64,000 nt of DNA, taken from positions 59,389-123,388 of the forward strand of contig JAJEGI010000137.1 of assembly GCA_022819945.1 (NCBI GenBank), in the 5' to 3' direction. The stretch's first letter is position 1; each line of letters opens with the position of its first letter. The notes under the pieces were generated by a model. It was given only the letters and a program-made list of their open reading frames with translations. It had not been told where the DNA came from and searched no databases. This DNA comes from Candidatus Poribacteria bacterium (GTDB lineage: Bacteria; Poribacteria; WGA-4E; WGA-3G). Below are positions 17,453 to 25,674 of this stretch, one piece after another. The translations under genes and the position numbers were made by a program.

Positions 17453-18304
17453 ATGAATCAGCACGATTTCACTGTCACCGATTCAGAGATTAATTTTTTT
17501 GAGACGTTCGGTTATCTCAGTTTTCCGCAATTGATGGCAGACCGGATTACGGCGATCCAAGACGCTTTTGAGGCTGTTTGGGAGGAGAGAGGCGGCGGAC
17601 ATAACGGCAAACCACACGAAGGCACCGCGCGCTCCTGCATCGTCCCTTTCATCGATCAGAGTGAAGAGTTGGCATCGCTGTTGGATGACCCGCGGATTCT
17701 GGCGATTGCGAAGACATTGTTGGGAGATGACTTCAACTACATGGGAAGCGACGGCAATTTCTACGTCGGCGATACCGGATGGCACTCGGATGGTGGGCAT
17801 AAGTTAGAAGATCCGAGGCATATTAAAATTGCGTTCTATCTCGACCCGCTAACTCGCGACACCGGCGCGCTCCGCGTCATCCCAGGCAGCCATCTCTTCG
17901 GCGATAACTATGCGGATGCACTCTCTCAGCGAGTTGGCAAGAGCCAAGAATTGTGGGAAGTACACGGGAAAGATGTGCCAGCAACGGTCTTTGAGACGAC
18001 TCCCGGCGATCTGGTGCTGTTTAACCATAACACGAAGCACGCTGCTTTTGGCGGTGGTGCACGTCGTCGAATGTTTACGATGAACCTCTGTCAACGCTAT
18101 CCTGATGATAAATTAGACGCGCTACAGGCATATATCGCTGGATCCGCACGCTTCTGGATCGACCGAAAATACGGCGAGAAGATGATACGGACAGCGACAC
18201 CTGAGCGATGGATTCATCTTGAACAGGTACGGGCAAACGATGGACATCTCGCGGAACTCTCACGCCAAGCGCAGGAGCGGATGAGTGAGCCATCACGTGG
18301 CTAA
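17453..18304 (+). CDS. Phytanoyl-CoA dioxygenase (PhyH) family protein
   Basis: 283 residues from the ATG at 17453, which has GGAGG 8 bases upstream; a start at 17411 has no ribosome site. The metal motif is GWHSDGG (His near 111), and the distal His is in FNHNTKHAAFGG near residue 196, with the Arg of ARRRMFTMN after it. The opening SEINFFETFGYLSFPQL is the family's typical N-terminus. It is an Fe/2-oxoglutarate oxygenase of small molecules. Its end overlaps by 12 bases the end of the convergent TIM-barrel gene. Substrate unknown. Confidence 0.87.
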   Translation: MNQHDFTVTDSEINFFETFGYLSFPQLMADRITAIQDAFEAVWEERGGGHNGKPHEGTARSCIVPFIDQSEELASLLDDPRILAIAKTLLGDDFNYMGSDGNFYVGDTGWHSDGGHKLEDPRHIKIAFYLDPLTRDTGALRVIPGSHLFGDNYADALSQRVGKSQELWEVHGKDVPATVFETTPGDLVLFNHNTKHAAFGGGARRRMFTMNLCQRYPDDKLDALQAYIAGSARFWIDRKYGEKMIRTATPERWIHLEQVRANDGHLAELSRQAQERMSEPSRG

Positions 18305-19123
18305 TGCCTGTTGCCACGTTTGCCGAACGAACGCAATGGATTCCGTGAAACCCTCTTGTCCCGAACGGCTGGCTTCCTCAATGCTGAGCCAACCGTCATA
18401 ACCCGCTTGTCTCATGCGAGAGAAGACTTGCGGAATCGGTGAGGCACCCGTACCGACACGGACAGGCTCAAATACACGGACTTCACGCAGGTCGAAGATA
18501 TGTACGACAACGATGCGGTGGACAACCTGTTCCAGAAGCGTCAGTACGTCTTCCCCTAAGACAAGTGGATTCGCCGTGTCGAAACAGACACCGAGGGGTG
18601 TGTCGGAGAGTGCATCCAAAATCTCTAAGAAGATCTCTATCGGTTGAGAGAAGTCCCAGTAATCCCATGGCGCGCCTTTGGTGTGATTCTCATAAGCGAG
18701 TGTGATGCCCTGCTTTTCCGCTGCGTCAAGTGCGTGTCGAAACCCGTCTATCACCCATTGCACGCCTGCTGTGCGTTCAATACCGGGGTGGTTTTGTCCT
18801 GCTGTCACACGAATAAATTTCGCACCCAACGCTTTCGCCAATGTGATGTCTGCCTTCAGGTCTACTAATTCTTGGGAACGTTGGGCTGGGTCGGGATGCG
18901 TGAAGTCAGAATAGCAGGCGAGCATACACGGTGTCATACTGTGCTTTTCGAGGGCATCACGGGTCCGCTTTATCGTTTCCGTGTCCCGGTTTGGGAAGAA
19001 TTTGATGCTAAAATCGACGGCATCCAACCCTAATTCAGTACCGAATCGAATCCAATCGGCGACAGTGCTTTTCCCTGTGAAAATGTCATTGTAAAGAGAG
19101 ACAGGAAGGCAGCTAAGTTTCAT
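18293..19123 (-). CDS. Sugar phosphate isomerase/epimerase family TIM barrel
   Basis: 276 residues from the ATG at 19123, which follows AAAGGAAAATAACA; longer in-frame starts lack a ribosome site. The AP-endonuclease-2-like barrel shows TLAYENHTKGAPWDY, GVCFDTANPLVLGED (Asp), VVHIFDLREV and WLSIEEASR (Glu), the metal-binding pattern of the family. No signal peptide. It sits beside a PhyH gene, as the other barrel sits among Gfo/Idh genes, so it probably belongs to a sugar or inositol route. The 12-base convergent overlap with the PhyH gene could allow antisense interference. Confidence 0.85.
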   Translation of the reverse strand: MKLSCLPVSLYNDIFTGKSTVADWIRFGTELGLDAVDFSIKFFPNRDTETIKRTRDALEKHSMTPCMLACYSDFTHPDPAQRSQELVDLKADITLAKALGAKFIRVTAGQNHPGIERTAGVQWVIDGFRHALDAAEKQGITLAYENHTKGAPWDYWDFSQPIEIFLEILDALSDTPLGVCFDTANPLVLGEDVLTLLEQVVHRIVVVHIFDLREVRVFEPVRVGTGASPIPQVFSRMRQAGYDGWLSIEEASRSGQEGFTESIAFVRQTWQQALAT

Positions 19124-19358
19124 TGTTATTTTCCTTTGGTGGTCTAAGACCTTTGTAGAGGCGCGAACCCCAGGCTTTTTCAAACTCACGCTAAAGATTA
19201 AAAAATCGTCCAGAAAATGTAGTCCGTAATGAAGCAGATCGCTTATGGGCGAGTACGCCGCACAATGGAGGGGTTTTGCTTGAGTATTTCTTCGCGTATA
19301 CGGAAAGGACACTAATGTTCACAACCTACCTTACCGAACCGCAAGGAATAATTAAAAA

Positions 19359-21356
19359 TTAAAACATAAATCGATACATTGGACGTTCTAAAGCGATGCC
19401 GATGAGTGTCCAGACTGCCCCAACGAAAAACTCGCCGATTACCAAGCCGATGAAGAACGGCATCGCTCGGCGATAAGTCCGTAAGCCGCCTGCCTGAAAA
19501 AGGATCGCCTTTATCCCCCACGACAAGAAGATCGAGAACCAATACCAACTTGTATTCCAGAAACTCAACGAAAGCGCGTAGCCTGCCGGATGGAAGGGCC
19601 ACCAGATAAACCGACGGCGTAACACCATTAAAAGCGTTGTTAAGGCGATGGCACCACCAGATGCAGAAACAGCACCTACATCTATGGATTGCGGGTTAAT
19701 GAGCCACTGCTTCAGCTGCTCATAAGTCCAGCGACATTGTGCTTGTTCACCGTAAACCGCGCCGCCGTAGTAATAACCTTGCGAGTAATATGCCCACGCT
19801 GAGGAGATTGTTGCGACGATAGTCACCAAAACGACAGCGACAATAAAGCGGTTGTGCGACAGCCCACGAACCTGTGCAACCTTGAAACCTTCCAACATAA
19901 TCGGCATCGGATGGGAACGATAGGAGCGGTTGAAACCGTGGAACATGCTGAATGTTGTTAACCCTTCCGCGCCGATGCGACGTGTGCCGAGGAAGGAGAC
20001 AAGCACTTTATCCGGTCGCCACGGCACATCGTGCGCTGGGGGGCCGACTTCCGCGCGGATGCGTGTGATGGCAATGGCTAACGCAAAAAAGAGTGTAAAA
20101 TAGCCAAATATACTGAAGATTGGTGTCCCTGTACTTTTGAAGAAGACAAGAATGAAAATACTACCGAGGATTAGACCAATGATAGCGTATCGGGTATGTG
20201 CCGAAGGTGTGCTGTCTGTTCCAAGTTCAGCGTTGTTCCCGCGAAAGGCGTTTTTCACCTGTCGAGCGATAAACTTCCGAGTCAGCCATATCGCAGAGAC
20301 ACCTAAGCAGAACCATGCGCCGAAGGATTGTGCATCAAGAAATGGGAAACCCGGTAGATGCCCAATGCCTGCCATTGTTCCCCATACACGGGTTATTTTA
20401 TGGAAGAGGTAGAAAAACCAGATAGAGAATGAGAGTTCCAGCGGTATGAAAAAACTCATCCCGATTGCAAAAGGATAAACGGCGATGGGCAATCGACCGA
20501 TAGCATTCAGCGGTTTCGTCTGGAAGTGCTGTCCTAAATTATAGAGACTCCCACCTAACCCCGGTACGACAGGGAACAAAAAATGGAGTCCGTTGAGAAG
20601 GTTCATCCCGCCTGCCAGGACTGCCGCCAATAGGAACAACCGATTGCTCAGGAGCGTCCGTCCGCCGTTCTCTGTGAGGTGCAGTGGAATCTGAATGACA
20701 GGATAACTGAGTTTTTCGTGGTTGACCCATTGGTGTCGGATGAGAATCGTGATGCAGAGCATCATGCACGTTAGCACGATGATTAAGGCAGACCACCAGA
20801 GTACAGGTGTCAACCAGAGTTGTAGATGTTGAGCGGTATGGAGTGAAGAATCGCCTTGATAGAAAGTTGCCAGCACACTCCGTTCTTTGATAGTCAGCCA
20901 ATCTGGCATGTGTCGATGGAACAGTTCACCCCACTCATTTTCTGGACTCGCGAACCAGATAGGATAGGTGAGCAGGGGCCATAGTATCTGGAGTGTGTCG
21001 TGTCCAGCGATTGAAGAGGCAATGGACACAAGTAGATAGACCACCATCAATTCGGCATCGGTGAGACTCGCGTTTTTTGGCGTAGCTTGCGAGCCGAAAC
21101 TTGCTTGATAGAATCGCCGAATTGATCGGAGCAATGGGTTTAACGCCATCAAAATTAGCACGACGAAAATGACATTGAAATAGACAGTTGAGACGGTTGG
21201 GAAACTCTGACCTGTACCATAACCGCTGGGGCCCCAATTAATCATGAGCCAGTGGGAATTTGGAATAGTGATGAGGAGTGCGAGGAGCACAGCGCGGAGG
21301 CTGACTTTTGGCGTAGCTTGCGAGCCAAAACTTGCTCTACTAAAGTTGTTTGACAT
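19359..21356 (-). CDS. Large polytopic membrane protein (DUF6785-like)
   Basis: 665 residues with a dozen or more hydrophobic segments spread over the whole length, separated by short loops rich in Trp and aromatic residues (for example FFIPLELSFSIWFFYLFHK, IIGLILGSIFILVFFKS and AMPFFIGLVIGEFFVGAVW). The layout resembles the large DUF6784/DUF6785 proteins, distantly like OPT-type transporters; this naming is recall, not a search. It carries two in-frame copies of a ten-residue insert (ASFGSQATPK) near the N-terminus (about residues 7-17 and 84-94), encoded by a DNA repeat. The last two in-frame ATG-like starts precede a SD-poor region. A transport role is inferred; the substrate is unknown. 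Confidence 0.75.
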   Translation of the reverse strand: MSNNFSRASFGSQATPKVSLRAVLLALLITIPNSHWLMINWGPSGYGTGQSFPTVSTVYFNVIFVVLILMALNPLLRSIRRFYQASFGSQATPKNASLTDAELMVVYLLVSIASSIAGHDTLQILWPLLTYPIWFASPENEWGELFHRHMPDWLTIKERSVLATFYQGDSSLHTAQHLQLWLTPVLWWSALIIVLTCMMLCITILIRHQWVNHEKLSYPVIQIPLHLTENGGRTLLSNRLFLLAAVLAGGMNLLNGLHFLFPVVPGLGGSLYNLGQHFQTKPLNAIGRLPIAVYPFAIGMSFFIPLELSFSIWFFYLFHKITRVWGTMAGIGHLPGFPFLDAQSFGAWFCLGVSAIWLTRKFIARQVKNAFRGNNAELGTDSTPSAHTRYAIIGLILGSIFILVFFKSTGTPIFSIFGYFTLFFALAIAITRIRAEVGPPAHDVPWRPDKVLVSFLGTRRIGAEGLTTFSMFHGFNRSYRSHPMPIMLEGFKVAQVRGLSHNRFIVAVVLVTIVATISSAWAYYSQGYYYGGAVYGEQAQCRWTYEQLKQWLINPQSIDVGAVSASGGAIALTTLLMVLRRRFIWWPFHPAGYALSLSFWNTSWYWFSIFLSWGIKAILFQAGGLRTYRRAMPFFIGLVIGEFFVGAVWTLIGIALERPMYRFMF
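21075..21105. repeat. 31-base repeat copy inside a membrane gene
   Basis: The sequence starting TTTTGGCGTAGCTTGCGAGC is repeated at 21306-21336 with 30 of 31 bases identical. Read on the minus strand it encodes ASFGSQATPK in frame. The core has outward complementary ends (TTGGC and GCCAA in the second copy), so it is partly palindromic. Flanks differ, which argues for insertion rather than domain duplication. Confidence 0.8.
21306..21336. repeat. Second copy of the 31-base in-frame repeat
   Basis: Matches 21075-21105 with one A/G change. It lies close to the start of the 665-residue membrane protein, so the mature N-terminus begins RASFGSQATPKV just ahead of the first membrane segment. Confidence 0.8.
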
Positions 21357-21454
21357 CTTTTGAGTTTCCCGACTTCATTATACAGAGAACATCGGAAATT
21401 GTCAACGGCGTGAAAAAAAGTCTATGTAGATTCACACTTTTTGCAAATTTTGAC

Positions 21455-21482
21455 TTGATTTTTAGTGTTTTATTGCTATAAT
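21455..21482 (+). promoter_or_regulatory. Promoter of the second LamG gene
   Basis: TTGATT and a perfect TATAAT are separated by 16 bases, about 75 bases before the start at 21559. The surrounding region is AT-rich, as is usual for a strong sigma-70-type promoter. Confidence 0.55.
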
Positions 21483-21558
21483 AACGGGCAAGTATAACGC
21501 ATACATTGCGAAAGCAATAGTATGATTCTAAAGTATTGATTTAACGAAGGAGCGTAAA

Positions 21559-22356
21559 ATGTTCTATCAGTTAACACGTTTACGTGTCGGGAAGTTACAA
21601 GTGGTCTTCGTCGTTGTGGCAATGGTAATAGCTTGTGCAATTTCAACGCAAGCCAACCTCAAGGATCCGACACTATCTGTCTACTATAATTTTGATGAGG
21701 ATGGGGATACCGTCAAAGACGGTTCCATCCATGGTAATGACGGGACAATTGAAGGGAAAGCCAAACGGGAAGATGGTGTTTTCGGCAAAGCCGTCGTTTT
21801 AGAGCCACAAACATGGGTGAACTTAAACGGACCGGAATTTGAAAACGCACCGGTTGAAGGGATTACAATGGCTGTCTGGGTCAATCATAACGATTCACCC
21901 GACCCGCAAAGCATCTTCGATGCCATTGGCACCGATCACGGGAGCGGTCTCTACCACGTGGAAATCCGTCCGGCTGGGTTCAGATGGTTTCATCGGAATG
22001 GTGCCGAGCAACAGGTGTTCAACATCAATCCAGGTCCTGTTATTGATGGCGGGAAGTGGGTACATTTCACTGGCACTTACGATAGCAAGAGTGGCGACAC
22101 AAAAACCTACGTTGATGGAAAGATGACGCATGAGGCAAAAGGAAACGGCGATCTCTCCGACAACTGGGGAGTCTCAGCAGCGATCGGACACCATAAGAAC
22201 GGTCGTTGGTACGATGGTCTGATGGACGAATTCTATATCTTCGGCCGTGCCTTATCCGAAGATGAAATTAAAGAGGTGATGGATGGCGAATTTCTGTCAG
22301 TAGAACCGGCAGATAAGCTCGCCACAACCTGGGGCAGCCTTAAATCACGACGCTAA
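21559..22356 (+). CDS. Secreted LamG domain protein with TWG tail
   Basis: 265 residues: signal peptide (about 1-32, ending ACAISTQA), then a LamG jelly-roll with LSVYYNFDEDGDTVKDGSIHGNDGTI, ITMAVWVNHNDS, WVHFTGTYDSKSG, KTYVDGKM and YDGLMDEFYIFGRALSEDEIKEVM. It is a paralogue of the protein at 3765. The start follows GAAGGAGCGTAAA. The last residues (VEPADKLATTWGSLKSRR) are the same tail as in the 726 and 3765 proteins. An intrinsic terminator lies 29 bases after the stop, so the gene is transcribed alone. Exported ligand-binding protein; ligand unknown. Confidence 0.87.
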   Translation: MFYQLTRLRVGKLQVVFVVVAMVIACAISTQANLKDPTLSVYYNFDEDGDTVKDGSIHGNDGTIEGKAKREDGVFGKAVVLEPQTWVNLNGPEFENAPVEGITMAVWVNHNDSPDPQSIFDAIGTDHGSGLYHVEIRPAGFRWFHRNGAEQQVFNINPGPVIDGGKWVHFTGTYDSKSGDTKTYVDGKMTHEAKGNGDLSDNWGVSAAIGHHKNGRWYDGLMDEFYIFGRALSEDEIKEVMDGEFLSVEPADKLATTWGSLKSRR

Positions 22357-22384
22357 AGTCTTAGTTTTATCACGTATGCAACTG

Positions 22385-22427
22385 AACGGCTTGAACACGG
22401 TGTTTTCCTGTGTTCGAGCCGTTTTTT
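22385..22427 (+). terminator. Intrinsic terminator after the LamG gene
   Basis: Arms AACGGCTTGAACAC and GTGTTCGAGCCGTT pair over 14 bases with one G-U, around an 11-base loop, and end in six T. A standard rho-independent terminator. Confidence 0.85.
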
Positions 22428-22433
22428 GTTGAT

Positions 22434-23339
22434 CTACCGGTGCGGCGCATACGTCCAATCAAAGCGCTGCCGTCCATAAAGTGTACCGTCAATTTCGGCT
22501 TGGTGGCAGACGAAGCACCTTTGCGCATCGGTAACACCGTGCAGCTCGTGTGCTAACTGAATCTCTTCTGTGTTATGCACGTGGCATTTGAGACAGGTAT
22601 AACTCCGGTAATCGGTATCGGCATAGACGGCAATTTGATCTGCGACCTTCCGGACGTGATAGGTGTGTCTGTTTTCAGGGTCGGTGACTGTCCAAGCGTT
22701 TCCTATTTCCTTGATTGCGATAGGCGCGGTTGTGGGGACCCTGCGTTCATTTTGCAAGAACCACCAGTGCAAGTCTTCAGGAATAGTCTCTGACCTGTCC
22801 AAGTCTTCAGGCAGAGTTGTATTAATACGGAATAGGAAGCGTTCAGGCGTATGGCATCTCGCGCAAGGCACGTCGTGTGCATCGGTGAGCGGAAGGAATT
22901 CGTCGTGTTCCAGTTTTTGTTGCCCGTGGAAAACGATGCTAACGAGCAGAATCGGGGCAAGGATAAGATGGCATCGGAGCAGAATCTGTCTCGTCTTGCG
23001 TGCGGTTAAACTCACTGCGACACCGGTACCCAAATTTGACAAAGCGAGTAGAAATGTAAGCCACGAGTGCCACACGAGCGGTTGAAACGCAGAATGATAT
23101 AGCACCAAGCATAAACCCATAGACGCGAGGCGTTGATGGTATTTCAGCCATGTCTGACGGTTGCCCCATCGAACCCAGCGACTTCGGAGAATGTAAAGAC
23201 TGGCAATAACGATGGCAATAGCACCGATGATGCTGATCGTATGTCTCGCTTCACCGAAGCTCCCCGCTTGCCAGATACATAAACCTGAAATAACAGCGGC
23301 ACCGACAATACCGTGTCCGATCTGAATAAAGACTTTCAT
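22434..23339 (-). CDS. Membrane-bound tri-heme c-type cytochrome
   Basis: 301 residues. The first 140 form four or five membrane helices with spaced His residues (KYHQRLASMG, VLYHSAFQPLVWHSW, RCHLILAP, VSIVFHGQ), as in ferric-reductase-like or cytochrome b561-type domains that hold b hemes. The rest is periplasmic with three CxxCH sites: CARCH at 159-163, CLKCH at 249-253 and CFVCH at 275-279. It should move electrons between a membrane quinol pool and a periplasmic partner. No other respiratory gene adjoins. Fusion of a b-type membrane domain with multiheme c is uncommon but known; the exact role is open. Confidence 0.8.
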   Translation of the reverse strand: MKVFIQIGHGIVGAAVISGLCIWQAGSFGEARHTISIIGAIAIVIASLYILRSRWVRWGNRQTWLKYHQRLASMGLCLVLYHSAFQPLVWHSWLTFLLALSNLGTGVAVSLTARKTRQILLRCHLILAPILLVSIVFHGQQKLEHDEFLPLTDAHDVPCARCHTPERFLFRINTTLPEDLDRSETIPEDLHWWFLQNERRVPTTAPIAIKEIGNAWTVTDPENRHTYHVRKVADQIAVYADTDYRSYTCLKCHVHNTEEIQLAHELHGVTDAQRCFVCHQAEIDGTLYGRQRFDWTYAPHR

Positions 23340-23469
23340 ACCATCAGTTTAGCATGGATGTGAGGTGTGGTCAAGAAAAAGCCCTCGGTATACAGAGCCA
23401 TTCAATAGACAGCTTCCCATTTGATGCCAAGTCAGCACGCAAATAAAACCTTTGTGCTGGTTTTCATCG

Positions 23470-23556
23470 GTGCGAAAACGACGGACAGCTGTGGACTGGG
23501 CAGAAGAGGTGAAAGTGGTTTTGAAGGAAGTCTATTGAGACGCAAAGCGTTTGACA
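23470..23556 (+). pseudogene. Remnant of an IS630-type transposase
   Basis: Read in one frame it gives RRTAVDWAEEVKVVLKEVY, a stop, then DAKRLT. This matches the RTAVDWA...YPDA block before the second catalytic Asp of IS630-type transposases, recalled from family knowledge. Flanks fit only in other frames, so it is a decayed fragment. Confidence 0.4.
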
Positions 23557-23558
23557 TT

Positions 23559-23747
23559 TTACCGTTTCCGACTGTTTAACAGTTTACGCGTACCCCGTAG
23601 AAAAGAGAAAGCCCCTGATGCTAACAATATTAGACCGCCTACTAATATTAACCACTCTATATCGAGTATGAAGGACGCTGTCAATATTAACAGTCCACCT
23701 ATTAATGCTATACATCCTGATACGAACATTATCCAATCTATTTTCAT
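23559..23747 (-). CDS. Small two-helix membrane protein
   Basis: 62 residues. MKIDWIMFVSGCIALIGGLL then two hydrophobic segments (about 6-29 and 32-48) and a basic tail (RGTRKLLNSRKR), so the end lies inside the cell. ATG follows AAGGAAATTATTAAA. No family recognised; the region also holds transposase debris, so it may be young or decaying. Confidence 0.5.
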   Translation of the reverse strand: MKIDWIMFVSGCIALIGGLLILTASFILDIEWLILVGGLILLASGAFSFLRGTRKLLNSRKR

Positions 23748-23948
23748 TTTAATAATTTCCTTATGGGGTTGTTAATGCAAACATCATAATTATTAGAACA
23801 ATACTTTCACCAAAACATTGACTAAATAGGGCAAATATCCTAAAGTTACCCTAAAGTTTGGACAATTTTTTGAATTTTAGGGGCAAAAAGTAGAAAAGAC
23901 AGTATCCTTTCAGAAAACCAAACAACCTTTTTGAAAGGATATTCAGAA

Positions 23949-24110
23949 ATGGAACCTCTTTCCCACTTAGAGACTATGTTATCAGATTTCAGCAGCCACT
24001 TCAAGCATAAAAACTTCGACCACTTTCGGACGCTTGTCCTTGGATTGACAAGCACACCGCACTGGGCAACACTGACCAAGGTGTATCAAGCCAGTTCAAA
24101 GTTAAATTAG
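23949..24110 (+). pseudogene. N-terminal fragment of a DDE transposase
   Basis: 53 residues, MEPLSHLETMLSDFSSHFK then HFRTLVLGLTSTPHWATLTK, resembling the N-terminus of IS4/IS701-type transposases (a helix with HFxxLVLGL followed by a T-x-T block). AAAGGAT is 9 bases upstream of the ATG. The frame stops after 53 codons and the catalytic part is absent, so it is a relic. It is followed by a strong bidirectional terminator. Confidence 0.45.
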
Positions 24111-24165
24111 CACTATTTATTACACACCTCAAATCAGTCTCGGATAATTGGCGAAGGTATCTGTC

Positions 24166-24209
24166 TAACAAAAACCTCTGAAATTAGGAGATTTCAGAGG
24201 TTTTTGTTA
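24166..24209. terminator. Bidirectional intrinsic terminator
   Basis: A perfect 19-base stem (TAACAAAAACCTCTGAAAT and its complement) with loop TAGGAG. The A-rich side and T-rich side allow it to end transcription from both strands, i.e. of the transposase fragment and of the cluster ending at 24230. Confidence 0.85.
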
Positions 24210-24229
24210 GGTATCGAAATAGACTTTAC

Positions 24230-24766
24230 TTACTGCATATAAGGTTGTCCGTAATAGTCTGTGTCGCTGTTATAATAAGAGAAACAGGCAGAACATCCCC
24301 CGGTAGTGCAGTAATCGCAATTAGGTGAACGGTCTTCGGGGGGTGGCGGGTTGCATGTACTACAACCAGTTCCGGGACAATCAGGACATGGGTCATCATC
24401 TGGCGGGTTACAAGTCATGCAACGATCACCCATGTAATATCCTGAACCATCACAATCATTGCAATTGTCCTCGTCCGGTCCATCTGCCCAATCCCAAAGT
24501 GCGATACCTCCACCAGCTATAGCGCACACCCCTCCGGCAATACCCCACGCCGGTGCGGTGGCGATTGCGCCGCCTATGGCAAGCCCCCCGCCAATTATAC
24601 CCAAACCTATAGCAACTGGATCTCTCCAATCGAAAGCATGGCCTGTTTGGACAAACCCTGGGTATGTGTAAGCTACCAGCATAAGACATATTAGAAATAC
24701 TGAAATGTTGTTAATTAGCGGAACTTTGCGTTCAGTTGTCCTATAAAACACGCTCTTAAAATTCAT
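24230..24766 (-). CDS. Cys-rich exported or membrane protein of unknown function
   Basis: 178 residues. A hydrophobic N-terminal segment (NNISVFLICLMLVAYTY, about 19-36) is followed by a Gly/Ala-rich hydrophobic part (about 50-90) and an acidic C-terminus with many Cys in pairs: CNDCDGSGY, CMTCNPP, CPDCPGTGCSTCNPP, CDYCTTGGCSACF. The CxxC and CxxCxGxG spacing recalls DnaJ-type zinc knuckles, so it may bind metal. It ends the cluster led by the sigma factor at 25675 and starts 12 bases after the preceding gene. Function unknown; zinc or iron-sulfur binding is inference. Confidence 0.65.
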   Translation of the reverse strand: MNFKSVFYRTTERKVPLINNISVFLICLMLVAYTYPGFVQTGHAFDWRDPVAIGLGIIGGGLAIGGAIATAPAWGIAGGVCAIAGGGIALWDWADGPDEDNCNDCDGSGYYMGDRCMTCNPPDDDPCPDCPGTGCSTCNPPPPEDRSPNCDYCTTGGCSACFSYYNSDTDYYGQPYMQ

Positions 24767-24778
24767 CCTATACCCCTT

Positions 24779-25447
24779 TTAGTTAATACTTGACCGCATC
24801 ATTGTTAATGCTTGGTCAATGTATTGTTGTGGTATTCCTTGACTTGATTCAGTAAAATGTTCCTCTAACAAATCAAGGACTTGATGCGAAAATTCAGATG
24901 GAAGTTGTGAAAACAACTTCTGAAATTCGTCTAAAGACTCATTAACTATACTCTCTGCTTGAAGCTTAATTCGGTCTCTACCCTCTCTTGTTTTTCCAAT
25001 TTCACTGAGTGCTTTCGCGTCAAACAACACAGGGTATTTTTCTCGCAAATCATAAGAGAAATTTTCCCAATCTGCAAGGAGTTGATTCATGAGCCTTTCA
25101 GCCTCCGCAGTTTCCGCCCAAGGAATTTCATCTTCAATTTCTGCATCGGCTGATTCGGTAATATCAGGGACATAATCATCAACTGTCTCTTGGGAATCTG
25201 GTCCGTCTGTCAAAAAACCTGTATCATGTGACATAGGTTCATCTGTAGAATGCCATACATCTCCATGCCAGTGACCGCCTTCTGCTGTTTCTCTTGCTGG
25301 TGGTTTAGGCTTGGTTTTTTTCGGAGGTTCGACAGTTTTATAAATCGTAACTGTTTTTGGTAGTTCTCTAAGTTGTATGGCGACATTAGCTGCTAATATC
25401 CCTAACAATAATGCTATAGGAATTATCCAACGCCAACTAATTTTCAA
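24779..25447 (-). CDS. Membrane-anchored protein of unknown function
   Basis: 222 residues. One membrane segment (WIIPIALLLGILAANVAI, about 7-25) is followed by a Pro/Lys-rich linker (EPPKKTKPKPPARE), an acidic stretch and a helical C-terminal half (about 120-222). The sequence has no recognised domain and no zinc-anti-sigma motif. The stop is 12 bases ahead of the Cys-rich gene, so the two are coupled. Its place behind a sigma factor suggests a regulator or a product of that sigma factor, but this is only context. Confidence 0.6.
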   Translation of the reverse strand: MKISWRWIIPIALLLGILAANVAIQLRELPKTVTIYKTVEPPKKTKPKPPARETAEGGHWHGDVWHSTDEPMSHDTGFLTDGPDSQETVDDYVPDITESADAEIEDEIPWAETAEAERLMNQLLADWENFSYDLREKYPVLFDAKALSEIGKTREGRDRIKLQAESIVNESLDEFQKLFSQLPSEFSHQVLDLLEEHFTESSQGIPQQYIDQALTMMRSSIN

Positions 25448-25674
25448 AATAAAATCCTCCCTAATTAGAAGAATTATTATAATTACAACTTATCTCGTAA
25501 ATCGTAGTTTGTAACCCCAATCACCATACTCGTGCTCAGGTGAATTGGGACAAATTGTATTTATGAGACACACTCTAATAGCATAACAAGGACTATCGTC
25601 GGAGATATGATTTTGTCTTTCAACTTCAAATCTCCTAATTACATTTACTGCCTGCCACTCCTGCGTACCGGATT

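Noticed and set aside
23846..24079. Minus-strand open frame of 77 residues
   Set aside because: It is the shadow of the transposase fragment and shows no features of its own.
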